Source of the DNA: Cymbidium sinense
Taxonomy: Eukaryota; Streptophyta; Magnoliopsida; Asparagales; Orchidaceae
Length of the DNA stretch: 64,000 bases
Assembly: GCA_021442155.1 (NCBI GenBank)
Contig: CM038218.1
Location: 57,907,161 to 57,971,160, forward strand
Reading direction: 5' to 3'
Positions 31,856 through 43,977 of the stretch are shown here, piece by piece. The position numbers and the translations under genes were made by a program. Each line of letters opens with the position of its first letter. The stretch's first letter is position 1. The notes under the pieces were generated by a model, which did no database searches, was not told the origin of the DNA, and saw only the letters and a program-made list of their open reading frames with translations.

Positions 31856-34014
31856 ACTAAAATAAATTAAAAAACCTAAACCTAAATAATATAAAAAATA
31901 AAATAAATAAAAACCTAAACTAAAACCTAAACCTAAACCTAAACCTAAACCGAAAATAAAATTAAAAATAAAAACTTAACTAAAATAAAATAAATAAAAA
32001 CCTAAACTAAACTAAAAAATAAAATAAAGTTAAAAATAAAATACCTAAATAAAATAAAAACTAAATGTAAAATAAAATAAAATAAACCTAAAATAAAATA
32101 AAATAATAAATAAACTTAAAAATAAACTTAAAAATAAAACCTAAAAAGAAATAAAAAATAAATCCTAAACCCTAAGCTAAAAAAAAAACCTAAACATAAA
32201 ATAAACATAAACCTAAGCCAAAATAAACTAAACTAAAATAAATAAAACCTAAACCTAAACCTAAAATAAACTAAACCTAAACTCTAAACTATATAAAATA
32301 AAATAACTTATAAATAAACCTAAACCTAAATTAAAAACCAAAACCTAAAAAATAAACCTAGAATGGAAATCTAAAACTTAAACCAAACAAAATAAAATAA
32401 AAACTTAAACCTAAACCTAAGAATATAAAATAAAACTAAATAAAAAAATAAACATAAAGCTAAACCTAAACCTAAAAAATAAACTAAAATAAAAAACCTA
32501 AACTAAAATAAATAAACCTAAAATAAATATATTAAACTAAATAAAAAATAAACATAAATAAAACTAAAAAATAAAATAAAATAAACTAAATAAACCTAAA
32601 CCTAAAACTAACCCTAAACCTACAACCCTAAACTTACAACCCTAAACCCTAAACCTTAAACCCTAAACCTTAAACCCTAAACCCTAAACCTAAACTCAAC
32701 CCTAAACCTAATAACTTAACTAATTTAAACTCCTAATCATAAACCTTACCTAAAACCCTAAACTTTAAACTAAACAACCCTAAACCCTAAACCCTAAACC
32801 CAAAAGCCAAAACACTAAATCCTAAACCCTAAACTCGAAACTAACCCTAAACCCTAACCTAAACCCTAAACCTTATACCCTAAACCCAAAACCCTAAAAA
32901 CCCCAAACCCTAAAGCCTAAACACTAAACTCTAAACCCCCAACCCTAAACCCTAATCCTAAACCCTAAACCTTAAAACCCTAAACCCTAAAATCCTAAAA
33001 CCTAAATTAAAATAAACCTAAAATAAAATAAATAAAAAAACATAATCCTAAATAAAATAATAAAATAAAATAAAATAAGAACTTAAACTAAACTAAAAAA
33101 TAAAATAAACCTAAGAATAAAAAACCTACATAAAATAAAAACTAAATGTAAAAGAAAAATAAAATAAACCTAAAATAAAATAAAATAGAAACTAAATAAA
33201 AACCTAAATCTAAAAAATAAACCTAAAAATAAACAAAAATAAAAAATAAAACCTAAACCCTAAACTAAAAGAAACTCAAACCTAAAATAAAAATAAAATG
33301 AACAAAATAAAATGAACCTAAACCTAAACTAAAATAAGCTAAACTAAAACAAATAAAACGTAAACCTAAACCTCAACTAAATAAAATAAATTAAATTAAC
33401 AAATAAAACCTAAAAATAAACCGAAAACAAAAACCTAAAACTTAAACCTAAAAAAATAAAATAAAAATATAAACATAAACCTAAAATTTTAAAATAAAAC
33501 CTAAACCTAAAAAATAAAATAAAAATAAAACTCAACGAAAAAATAAACCTAAGCATAAACCTAAACCTAGAAAATTAAATATAATAAAAAACCTAAACTA
33601 AAATAAATAAACTTAAAATAAATAAACTAAACTAATGAGAAATAAAAAATAAATCTAAATAAAAATAAAAATAAAACAAACTAAAATAAATAAAAAAATT
33701 AAATAAATTAAATAAACCTAAACCTACTAGTTTACTTAATTTAAAAAATACCGTAAACCCTAAATTCTAAACCCCCAAACCCTAAACCCTAAAAAACCTT
33801 AAACCCTAACCCTAAACATTAAACCCTAAAAGCATAAACCTTAAACCCTAAACCATAAGCCATACACCATAAACCATAAACCCTAAACTTAAACCCTAAC
33901 CCAAAACTCAAAACCTTAAATCCTAAACCATAAACCCTAAACCCCAAACCCTAAACCTAAACCTAAAGTAACTAGATAAATTAAAAAAATAAACCTAATG
34001 AACCTAAACCCTAA
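31856..34014 (+). repeat. Telomere-like array opening the second block
   Basis: A-rich CTAAA/TAAAA at 31856-32600, CCCTAAA-type at 32600-33000, A-rich at 33000-33720, J7, CCCTAAA-type to 33960, then AAAGTAACTAGATAAATT directly before GR-RBP copy 4. Confidence 0.85.
33723..33751 (+). repeat. Junction motif copy J7
   Basis: CCTACTAGTTTACTTAATTT with an A-run, nearly identical to J1, which is 32 kb away. Confidence 0.7.
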
Positions 34015-34472
34015 GAATGGGTAAACCTCATGTGAACATCACCGCCAACTTGGCTCGCCTAGATCATGAAGGCAAAGCTGACGTGGTGGTGGGGGATCTG
34101 GAGGTGCTGGTGGATATGGAGGTAGTGGTTGGAGCAGTGGTGGTTATGGAGGCGAGAGGAGCGATGGAGGTTACAGCCTTGGTGATGGCCGAGGGAGAGA
34201 TCGGGGATATGATGGTGGATCTCGCTACTCGAGAAGGCAGGGTGGTTCTGATGGGAACTAGAGAAGCTGAAGAACGACCGATCCGATCTACTGCTTATGA
34301 AATTGTGTCTTTATAGTGGAGACGGTTCTAGTTAGCTAAGTTTTGGTTTGGTCTATGAGTGCTCATTTTTTATTTATGTCGTTGCTTCTGTCTTAGAAAA
34401 CTTGGTGTGTTGCCTCGTTGATGAAATCGAAAAGAAGAAATGTTGAATCTGAATTTGTTCCTTATTAAAACA
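34015..34472 (+). pseudogene. GR-RBP mRNA 3' end, copy 4 (type A)
   Basis: Starts AATGGGTAAACCTCATG, an indel variant of the family motif that puts the glycine region out of frame with the RRM end. The glycine-rich domain, YDGGSRYSRR-like tail and 3' UTR are clear. The A-run at the end is short and interrupted (TTAAAACAAACCC). Confidence 0.75.
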
Positions 34473-35555
34473 AACCCTAAACCCTAAACCCTAAAATAAA
34501 ACCTGAACCCTAAACATAAAACCTAAACCCTAATCCTAAGCATTAAACCCTAAAAACTCTAAACCCTAAACCCTAAACCCTAAACCCTAAACCCTAAAAC
34601 CCTAAACGCTAAACCCTAATCCCTAAAACCTAAACCCCAAACCCTAAAACCCTAAACCCTAAAATCTAAACCATAAACACTAAACGCTAAACCCTAAACC
34701 CTAAAAAGCCAAAAACCCAAACCTAAATAAAATAAAACCTAAAAATAAAATAAATAAGAAAACATAAAGCAAAAATAAAATAAAATAAAACCTAAACCAA
34801 AAGCTAAAAAAGAAAATAAAATAAAAATATAAACTAAACTAAAATAAAAACCTAAACTAAATAAAAAAATTTAAATAAACCTAAAAATATAAAACCTAAA
34901 TAAAAAAACTAAATATAAAACAAAAATAAAATAAAAACAAAATAAAAACCTAAAAATAAAACTTAAAAATAAATAAGTAAATAAAACCTCAACATAAAAT
35001 AAAAATAAACCTAACATAAACTAAACTAAACTAAACTAAAATAAATAAAACCTAAACCTAAACCTAAACTAAATAAAATAAAATAAACTACAAATAAAAT
35101 AAAATAAATCCTAAAAAAAATCTAAAATGAAAATCTAAAACTTAACCTAAAAAATAAAATAAAAACTTAAACCTAAACCTAAAAAATAAACTAAAATAAA
35201 AACCTAAACTAAAATAAATAAACCTAAAATAAATTATCTAAAGGAAATAAAAATAAAACTAAACCTAAAAAAATAAATAAATAAAATAAATTTAAATAAA
35301 TAAAAATAAACTTATTGGTTTACTTAACTTTAAAAAAAACCATAAACCCTAAATCTAAAACCCTAAACCTTAAACCTACAACACTAATCCCTAAACCCTA
35401 GGCCCTAACCCTAAACCTTACACCCTAAAGCATAAACCAAAAACTCAGAACCCTAAGCACCAAACCCTAAACCTATACCTAAAGTAACTAAATAAATTAA
35501 AAAATAAACCTAAACCCTAAAACTAATAAACCTAAATATAAACCTAAACCCTAAG
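34473..35555 (+). repeat. Array between GR-RBP copies 4 and 5 (short gap)
   Basis: CCCTAAA-type to about 34720, A-rich to 35310, J8, CCCTAAA-type to 35480, then AAAGTAACTAAATAAATT. Confidence 0.85.
35311..35340 (+). repeat. Junction motif copy J8
   Basis: CTTATTGGTTTACTTAACTTT followed by eight A; it begins the return to CCCTAAA units. Confidence 0.65.
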
Positions 35556-36041
35556 AATGGGCAGAACCTTGACGATAGGGACATCACCGTCAACCAGGTC
35601 AGCCTAGATATGCCGGTGGTGGCGAAGGTGGAGGTGATAATTATCGTAGTGGTGGTGGGGGATCTGGAGGTGTTGGTGGATATGGGGGTGGTGGTCGTAG
35701 TAGTAGTGGTTATTGAGGCGGGAGGAGCAATGGAGGTTATAAGTGTTGTGATGGAAGACAGAGAGATCAGGGATACAATGGTGGATCCTCCTACTCGAGA
35801 GGTCAGGGTGGGTCTGATGTGAACTAGAGAAATTTAAGAACGTCTGATCTGATCTACTGCTCATGGAATTATGTCTTTGCAGTAGAGACATTTCTAGTTA
35901 TTTAGGGTTTTTTATTTGCTCTTTGCGTGCTCATTTTCTATCTATGTCATCGATTGTGACTTAGAAAAATTGGTGTGTTACTTGTTGTTGAAATCAAAAA
36001 TAAGAAATGTTGAAACTCAATTTATTCTCTATTAAAAAAAA
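35556..36041 (+). pseudogene. GR-RBP mRNA 3' end, copy 5 (type B)
   Basis: The RRM end reads well in one frame (NGQNLDDRDITVNQ). The glycine region has GSGGVGGYGGGGRSSSGY followed by TGA where GGG was (TTATTGAGGCGGG). The C-tail keeps RDQGYNGGSSYSRGQGG, and DVN ends it at the original TAG. The UTR ends with an A-run at 36033-36041. It is the closest relative of copy 7. Confidence 0.8.
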
Positions 36042-36714
36042 CCAAAAACCCTAAATCCTAAACTAAAATTGGATCCCTAAACCTAAAACTTAAACCCTAA
36101 ACCCTAAACCCTCAACCTTAAACCCTAAAAACCCAAAAACCTAAATCCTAAACAAACCCTAAACCCTAAACCCTAAACCGTAATTCTTAAACCTAACCAT
36201 AACCCTAAACCGTAAACCCTAAACCCTAAACCCAAAAACTTAAACCCTAAACCTTAAACTAATGCTAAACCCAAAACCCTAAACCTTAAAGTCTAAAGCA
36301 TAAACCCTAAACTAACCCTAAATCCTAAGTTGAAAAAAAAACTTATACCTAAAATAAATAAAATAAAATAAACATAAACCTAAACTAAACTAAATAAATA
36401 ATACCTAAATCTAAACCTAAACCCTAAATTAAATAAAATAGAATAAACTAAAAAAACCTAAACCTAAACTTAAAAATAAACTAAAAATAAAAACCTAAAA
36501 TCTAAACCTAAAAAATTAAAATGAAAACCTAAACCTAAACCAAATAATAAATAATAAAACCTAAACCTAAAAATAAACTAAAATAAAAATCCTAATTTAA
36601 AAAAAATAATCCTAAAATAAATAAACTAATTTAAATAGAAAGAAAAAAATAAATCAAATAAAAATAAAAAATAAAATGGACTACAATAAATAAAAAATAA
36701 ACTAAATAAACTTA

Positions 36715-36747
36715 AACTTATGAGTTTATCTAATTTAAAAAAAAAAC
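36715..36747 (+). repeat. Junction motif copy J9
   Basis: CTTATGAGTTTATCTAATTT with a ten-A run; closes the first A-rich block of the long gap. Confidence 0.65.
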
Positions 36748-37954
36748 CTACACCCTAAGCCCTATACCCTAAACTTTAAATTCTAATCCCTAAACTAAAA
36801 ACCTTAAACCCTAAAGGTAACCCTAAACCCTAAACCCTAAACACTAAAAAACCCAAAACTTAAACTAACCCCAAACCCCTAAACTCTAAACCCCTAAACC
36901 TTAACCCAAACCCTAAGCCCTAAACCTTAAACCCTAAACCCTAAACCCTAAAATCCTAAACCCTAAACCCTAAACTAACTTTAAACCCTAAACTAATCCT
37001 AAACCTAAAAGCTAAAAAACCCTAAACCCTATAGCCTAAACCCTAAACCATAAACCCTAACCCTAAACCCTAAACCATAAACCATAAACCCTAACCCTAA
37101 ACCCTAAACCTTAAAACCCTAAAACCTAAAACCCTAAACCTTAAACCCTAAACCCTAAACCCTAAAAACCTAAAAACCTAAACCTAATAAATTAAACCTA
37201 AAAATTAAAAAAACCTAAACCAAAATAAAATAATTAATTAAAATAAAATAAAAACCTAAACTAAAACATAAACCTAAACCTAAAAATAAAATAAAATAAA
37301 ATAAATAAAATCACAAACTAAACTAAATAAAATAAATTAAACCTAAGAATAAAAAACCTAAATAAAATAAAAACTAAAGGTAAAAGAAAAATAAAATAAA
37401 CCTAAAATAAAATAAAATAAAAATTAAATAAAAACCAAAATATAAAAAATAAACATAAATTAAATAAAAAATAAAACCTAAACCCTAAACTAAAAAAAAC
37501 TCAAACCTAAAATAAAAATAAAATAAACAAAATAAAATAAACCTAAACCTAAACTAAAATAAACTAAACTAAAATAAATAAAACCTATACCTAAACCTAA
37601 ACTTAAACCTCAACTAAATAAAATAAAAAAACTAAAAAATAAAACCTAAAAATAAACCTAAAATAAAAACCTAAAACTTAAACCTAAATAAATAAAATAA
37701 AAACCTAAAAGCTAAAATCAAAAAAATAAAACCTAAACTTAAAAAATAAAATAAAATTAAAACTCAACAAAAAAAAATAAACCTATGCATAAACCTAAAT
37801 ATAGAAAATTAACTAAAATAAAAAACCTAAACTAAAATAAATAAACCTAAAATAAATAAACTAAACCAATGAAAAATAAAAAATAAACTAAAATAAAAAA
37901 CAAAATAAACTAAAATAAATAAAAAATAAATTAAATAAACTAAATAAACCTAAA

Positions 37955-37980
37955 CATACCGGTTTACTTAATTTATAAAA
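37955..37980 (+). repeat. Junction motif copy J10
   Basis: CATACCGGTTTACTTAATTT; closes the second A-rich block of the long gap. Confidence 0.65.
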
Positions 37981-38104
37981 AGATCATAAACTCTAAATCC
38001 TAAACCCCTAAACCCTAAACCCTAAACCCTAAACTTAAACCTAAAGTAACTAAATAAATTATAATATAAACCTAATGAACCTAAACCAAAACCTAAACCC
38101 TAAG

Positions 38105-38527
38105 AATGGGTATAACCTCACACAGAACATCACCATCAACTACTAGATGTGAAGGAGAAGCCGAGGTAGTGGTGGTGGGGATCTAGAGGTGCCGGGATAT
38201 GGAGGTAGGGTCGAGTGGTGGTTATGAAGGCAGAGAGGGAGGTTACAGCCTTGGTGATGGAGGGAGAGATCGGGATATGATGGTGGATCTCGCTACTCGA
38301 GAAGGCAGGGTGGTTCTGATGGGAACTAGAGAAGCTAAAGAATGATGGATCCAATCTATTGCTTATGAAATTGTGTCTTTACAGAGACAGTTCTAGTTTT
38401 TTTTGATGGTCTGTGCTCATTTTTATTTATGTCATCGCTCGTGTCTTAGAAAACTTGGTGTGTTACTTGGTTGATGAAATCAAAAAGAAGAAATGTTGAA
38501 TCTGAATTTGTTCTTTGTTAAAAAAAA
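38105..38527 (+). pseudogene. GR-RBP mRNA 3' end, copy 6 (type A)
   Basis: Starts AATGGGTATAACCTCAC. Several small deletions remove glycine codons (TAGGGTCGAGTGGTGG) and shorten the UTR (TTTTTGATGGTCTG). The A-run is at 38520-38527. It shares the CCTCAC/CCTCAT start with copies 4 and 9. Confidence 0.75.
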
Positions 38528-39690
38528 CCCTAAACCCTAAACCCTAAACTAAAACTTGAACCCTAAACATAAAACATAAACCCTAAATCCTAAGCCCTAA
38601 ACCCTAAGAACCTTAAACCTTAAACCCTAAACCATAATCCCTAAACCCGAAACCCTAAAACCCTAAACCCTAATCCCTAATCCCTAAAACCTACACCCTA
38701 AACACCAAACCATAAAACCCTAAACCCTAAAATCCTAAACCATAAACCCTAAATGCTAAACCCTAAACCCTAAAAAGCTAAAAACCCAAACCTAAACATA
38801 ATAAAACTTAAAAATAAAATAAATAAGAAGACATAAACCAAAATAAAATAAAATAAAAACCTAAACTAAAAGCTAAAAAAGAAAATAAAATAAAAATATA
38901 AACTAAACTAAAATAAAAACCTAAATAAAACTAAAAAAATTTAAATAAACCTAAAAATATAAAACCTAAATAAAAAACTAAATATAAAAGAAAAATAAAA
39001 TAAAAACAAAATTAAAACCTAAAAATAAAACCTAAAAATAAATAAAAAATAAAACCTAAACACTAAACTAAAAAAAAACCTAACCTAAAATAAAAATAAA
39101 TAAACCTAAACCTAAACTAAAATAAACTAAACTAAAATAAATAAAACCTAAACCTAAACTAAATAAAATAAAATAAACTACAAATAAACTAAAAATAAAA
39201 CCCAAAAAAAAAATCTAAAATGAAAACCTAAAACTTTATCCTAAAAAAATAAAATAAAAAATTAAACCTAAACCTAAAAAATAAACTAAAATAAAATCCT
39301 AAACTAGAATAAATAAACTAAATATAAATAATCTAAAGAAAATAAAAATAAAAAAACTAAAAATAAATAAATAAATAAATAAACTAAATAAAATAAATAA
39401 ACATAAACTTACTGGTTTATTTAATTTTTCAAAAAAAACCATAAACCCTAAATCGAAAACCCTAAACCCTAAACCTACAACACTAAACCCTAAACCCTAA
39501 ACTTTAAACCTTAGGCATTAACCCTAAACCTTACACCCTAAAAGCATAAACCAAAAACTTAAAACCCTAAACCATAAACCCTAAACTCTAAACCCCAAAC
39601 CCTAAACCTATACCTAAAGTAACTAAATAAATTAAAAAAAAACCTAAACCCTAAAACCTAATAAACCAAAATCTAAACTTAAACCCTAAG
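38528..39690 (+). repeat. Array between GR-RBP copies 6 and 7 (short gap)
   Basis: CCCTAAA-type to about 38780, A-rich to 39408, J11, CCCTAAA-type to 39610, then AAAGTAACTAAATAAATT. Confidence 0.85.
39409..39440 (+). repeat. Junction motif copy J11
   Basis: CTTACTGGTTTATTTAATTT followed by TTCAAAAAAAA; matches J8, the equivalent position one repeat earlier. Confidence 0.65.
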
Positions 39691-40167
39691 AATGGGTAGA
39701 ACCTTAACGATAGGAACATCATCGTCAACCAGGTCAGCCTAGCTATGGCATGGAGGCAAGGTGGAGGTGGCATCATCGGGTGGGGGGGGATCTAGAGGTG
39801 CCGTGGATATGGGGGTGGTGGTCACAGTAGTGGTGGTTTTGGAGGCAGGAGGAGCGACGAAAGTTACAGCCATTGTGATGGCTGATAGAGAGATCAGGGA
39901 TACGATGGTGGATCCTACTACTCGAGAGGCCAGGGTGGTTCTGATTGGAACTAGAGAAACTAAAGAACGGCCGATTCGATCTACTGCTTATGGAACTGTG
40001 ACTTTATAGTAGAGATGATTCTAGTTATCTAGGGTTTATGATTTGCTCTATGCGTGCTCATTTTCTATCTATGTCATCACTTGTGTCTTAGAAAAATTGG
40101 TGTGTTACATGTTGATGAAATCAAAAATACAAAATGTTGAAACTGAATTTGTTCTCGATTAAAAAAA
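39691..40167 (+). pseudogene. GR-RBP mRNA 3' end, copy 7 (type B)
   Basis: Starts AATGGGTAGAACCTTAACG, with Gln to stop as in copy 3. The glycine region lost bases at about 39740-39800. The C-tail reads RDQGYDGGSYYSRGQGG and ends at TAG after DWN. The 3' UTR is complete, with an A-run at 40161-40167. Confidence 0.75.
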
Positions 40168-40725
40168 CCAAATACCCTAAACTAAAAACTGAACCTTAAA
40201 CCTAAAACCTAAACCCTAAATCCTAAACCCTTAACCCTAAACCCTAAAAGTCATAAAACCTAAACCCTAAACAAACCCTAAACATTAAACCATAAACCCT
40301 AAAGTCTAAACCAAAAACCCTAAACTAACCCTAAACACTAAGTTGAAAAAACTTATACCTAAACTAAACAAAATAAACATAAACATAAACCTAAACTAAA
40401 CTAAATAAATAATACTTAAATTTAAACCTAAACCCTAAGCTAAATAAAATAAAATAAACTAAAAATTAACCTAAACCTAAGCTTAAAAATAAATCAAAAA
40501 TAAAAACCTAAAGCTAAACCTAAAAAATAAAATGAAAACCTAAACCTAAACCAAAAAATAAAAAATAAAACCTAAACCTAAAAAAATAAATTAAACAAAA
40601 ATCCTAAATTAAAATAAATAATCCTAAAATAAATAAACTACTAAATTGAAATGAAAAATAAACCTAAATAAAAATAAAAAATAAAATTCACTACAATAAA
40701 TAAAAAACAAACAAAATAAACTTAA

Positions 40726-40755
40726 ACTTACCAATTTATCTAATTTAAAATAAAA
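40726..40755 (+). repeat. Junction motif copy J12
   Basis: CTTACCAATTTATCTAATTT then A-rich; matches J9 at the equivalent position. Confidence 0.65.
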
Positions 40756-42040
40756 ACATAAACCGTAAACCCTATACCCTAAACCTTAAATCCTAATCCC
40801 TAAACCTTAAACCCTAAACCTAAAGGTAACCCTAAACCCTAAACCCTAAAACCTAAACCCTAAACACTAAAAAACTCAAAACCTTAAACTAAACCCTAAA
40901 CCCTAAACCATAAACCCTAAACCTTAACCCTAACCCTAAGCCCTAAACCCTAAACACTAAACACTAAAACTTTAAACCCTAAACACTAAACTAACTTTAA
41001 ACCCTGAGCTAACCCTAAACCCTAAATGCAAAAAAACCTAAACCCTATAGCCTAAACCCTAAACCTTAAACCCTAAACTAACCCATAACCCTAAGCTAAC
41101 CTTAAGCCATAAACCCTAAACACTAAACCCTAAACCATAAACCCTAACCCTAAACCCAAAAACCCTAAAACCTAAAACCATAACCTCTAAACCCTAAACC
41201 CTAAATCCTAAAAACTTAAAAAACTTAAACCTACTAAATTAAACCTAAAAATAAATTAAAAAAATCTAAATCTAAATAAAATAAAAAATTAAAATAAAAT
41301 AAAAACTTAAACTAAAACCTAAACCTAAACCTAAAAATAAAATAATATAAAATAAAATAAATAAAATCCCAAACTAAAAATAAAATAAACCTAAGAATAA
41401 AAAACCTAAATAAAATAAAAACTAAATGTAAAATAAAAATAAAATAAAATAAAAACTAAATAAAAAGTTAAACATAAAAAAAAAACCTTAAAATAAAACC
41501 TAAAAACAAAAAAAAATAAAACCTAAACACTAAACTAAAAAAAATAACCTCAACCTAAAATAAAGATGAAATAAATAAAATAAAATAAACTTAAACCTAA
41601 ACAAAAATAAACAAAACTAAAATAAATAAAACCTAAACCTAAACCTAAAATAAACTAAACTTAAACCTAAACCTAAACTAGATAAAATAAAATAGACAAA
41701 AAATAAACCTAAACCTAAACAAAAAAAATAAAACCTAGTAATAAACCTAAAATAATAACCTAAAACCGAATCCTAAAAGTATAAAATAAAAACCTAAACC
41801 TAAACCTAAAAATTAAAAATTAAACCATGACCTAAAAAATTAAATTAAAATAAAAATAAACTAAAAAATAAATATAAACATAAACCTAAGCCTAAAAAAT
41901 AAACTAAAATAAAAAACCTAAACTAAAATATATAAACTTAAAATAAATAAACTAAAATAGGTAAAAATAAAAATTAACATAAATAAACATAAAAAATAAA
42001 ATAAACTCAATTAAATAATAAATAAACTAAATAAACTTAA

Positions 42041-42071
42041 ACCTACCAATTTACTTAATTTAAAAAAAAAC
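42041..42071 (+). repeat. Junction motif copy J13
   Basis: CCTACCAATTTACTTAATTT with a nine-A run, joined to CCCCAAATCC. Confidence 0.7.
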
Positions 42072-42434
42072 CCCAAATCCTTAAATCCTAAACCCTAAAC
42101 CCTAAACTTTAAAACTAACCTTAAACCCTAAACTCCAAACCTACAACCCTAAACCCTAAACCCAAAAACCTAAAACCCTAAACTATAAACCATAAACCCT
42201 AAACCCTAAACCCTAAAACCTAAAACCCTAAACTCTAAACCCTAAACCCTAAACCTAAACCCTAAACCCTAAATGCTAAATCCCTATACCCTAAACCCTA
42301 AACCTTAAACACTAAAACCATAAACCCAAAACCCTAAACCCTAAACCCTAAACCTTAAACCCTAAGCCCTAAAACCTGGAACCCTAAACCCTAAACTCCA
42401 AACCCTAAACCCTAAACTAACCCTAAACTCTAAG

Positions 42435-42860
42435 AATGGGCAGAACCATGATGGCAAGAATATCATCAACTAGGCTCAGATCCTGGTGTGGAGGTGAAGG
42501 TGGAAGTTATCGAAGTGGTGGTGGGGGATCCGAGGTGTTGGTGGATATGAAGGTGGGGGTTAGTAGGGTGGTTATGGAGGTGGGAGGAGCTAACCTGAGG
42601 TTATAAATGTGGTGGAGATCGGGGTTATGATGGCGATCCCTTCGAGAGCGTGGTTGTTCGATGGGAACTGGAGCGAAGAACGGGATTGATCTTATGGAAC
42701 TATGTCATTCTGATGGACTTATCTATGGTTTTGATTTGCTCTATGGGTGCTCTTTTTTGGTCTATGTCATTGCTTGTGACTTAGAAAACTTGGGGTACTA
42801 CTTGGTTGATGAAATCAAAAAGTAGAAATGTTGATTCTAAATTTGTTCTCCATTAAAAAA
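42435..42860 (+). pseudogene. GR-RBP mRNA 3' end, copy 8
   Basis: Starts AATGGGCAGAACCATGATGG, closer to copy 3 than to types A and B. Many short deletions affect the glycine region, the SRYSRG tail (GATCCCTTCGAGAGCG) and the first part of the UTR. The UTR end is intact, with an A-run at 42855-42860. Confidence 0.7.
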
Positions 42861-43977
42861 CCTTAAACCCAAAATTCTAAACCCTAAACCCGAAACCCTA
42901 ACCTAAAACTTAAACCCTAAACCTAAAACCTAAACCCTAAAACCTAAACCCTAAACCCTAAACCACAAACCCTAAACCCTAAACCCTAAACTCTAAATAA
43001 ACCCTAAACCCAACAAGCTAAAAACCTAAACATAAAGTAAATAAAACCTAAAAATAAAATAGATAAAAAAAACTTAAACCAAAATAAAATAAAATAATAA
43101 AAGAAAATAAAAACATAAAATAAAACCTAAACCTAAACCTAAAAAGAAAATAAAATAAAAAATAAAAACTAAACTAAAATAAAATAAATAAAAAACCAAA
43201 ACTAAACTAAAAATTTAAAACCTAAATAAAATAAAACTAAACCTAAATAAATATATAAATAAAATAAAAATAACTAAAATTGAAACCCTAAACTAAAACC
43301 TAAACCTAAAATAAAAATAAAACCAAATAAAATAATCCTACATAAACTAAATTAAATAAAGCCTAAACTAAACCTAAAATAAACTAAACCTAAACCTAAA
43401 CCTAAACTGTAAAATAAAATAAACTAAAAATAAATCTAAACATAAATTATAAAATAAAACTTAAAAAATACTATAATAAAACCTAAAACCTAAATAAAAA
43501 TAAAACCTAAAACTGAACCGAATATAAAAATAAAACCTAAACCAAAATAAAATAAAAATAAAACTAAACTAAAAAAATAAACTAAAAAATAAACTAAAAC
43601 TTAAATAAACCTAAAATAAATAAACTAAACTAAACAAAATAAAATAAACTTAAATAAAATAAAACATAAAATAAACTCAAATCAATAATGAATTAAATAA
43701 AACTAAACCTATTCATTTTACTAAAAATCCTAAACCCTAAATCTTAAACCCTAATCCCTAAAAGTAACCCTAAACCCTAAACCCTAAACCTACCCCCTAC
43801 CTACCCCTAAACCCTCCCTAAATCCCAAACCCTAAACCCTAAACCCTAAACCCTAAACCACCTAAACCCTAAACCCAAAAATCCTCCAAACTTAAACCTA
43901 AACCTAAACTACACCCTAAACCACAACCCCCCTAAACCCTCCTAAACCCAACCTTCCACTAACATAACCTCCAAAAG
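42861..43977 (+). repeat. Array between GR-RBP copies 8 and 9 (short gap)
   Basis: CCCTAAA-type to 43020, A-rich to about 43705, J14, then C-rich CCCTAAA/CCACCTAAACC units to 43977. The AAAGTAACTAAATAAATT motif is missing. Confidence 0.8.
43708..43730 (+). repeat. Junction motif copy J14 (shortened)
   Basis: CCTATTCATTTTACTAAAAA; about eight bases shorter than the other copies but in the right place. Confidence 0.5.

Larger units (their letters stand above)
36042..38104 (+). repeat. Array between GR-RBP copies 5 and 6 (long gap)
   Basis: Two A-rich blocks (about 36340-36715 and 37165-37950) separated by CCCTAAA-type DNA, each closed by a junction motif (J9, J10). The AAAGTAACTAAATAAATT motif lies at about 38043. 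Confidence 0.85.
40168..42434 (+). repeat. Array between GR-RBP copies 7 and 8 (long gap)
   Basis: Two A-rich blocks (about 40340-40725 and 41200-42040) closed by J12 and J13. The CCCTAAA-type stretch after J13 runs ~360 bases straight into copy 8, without the usual AAAGTAACTAAATAAATT motif. Confidence 0.85.
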
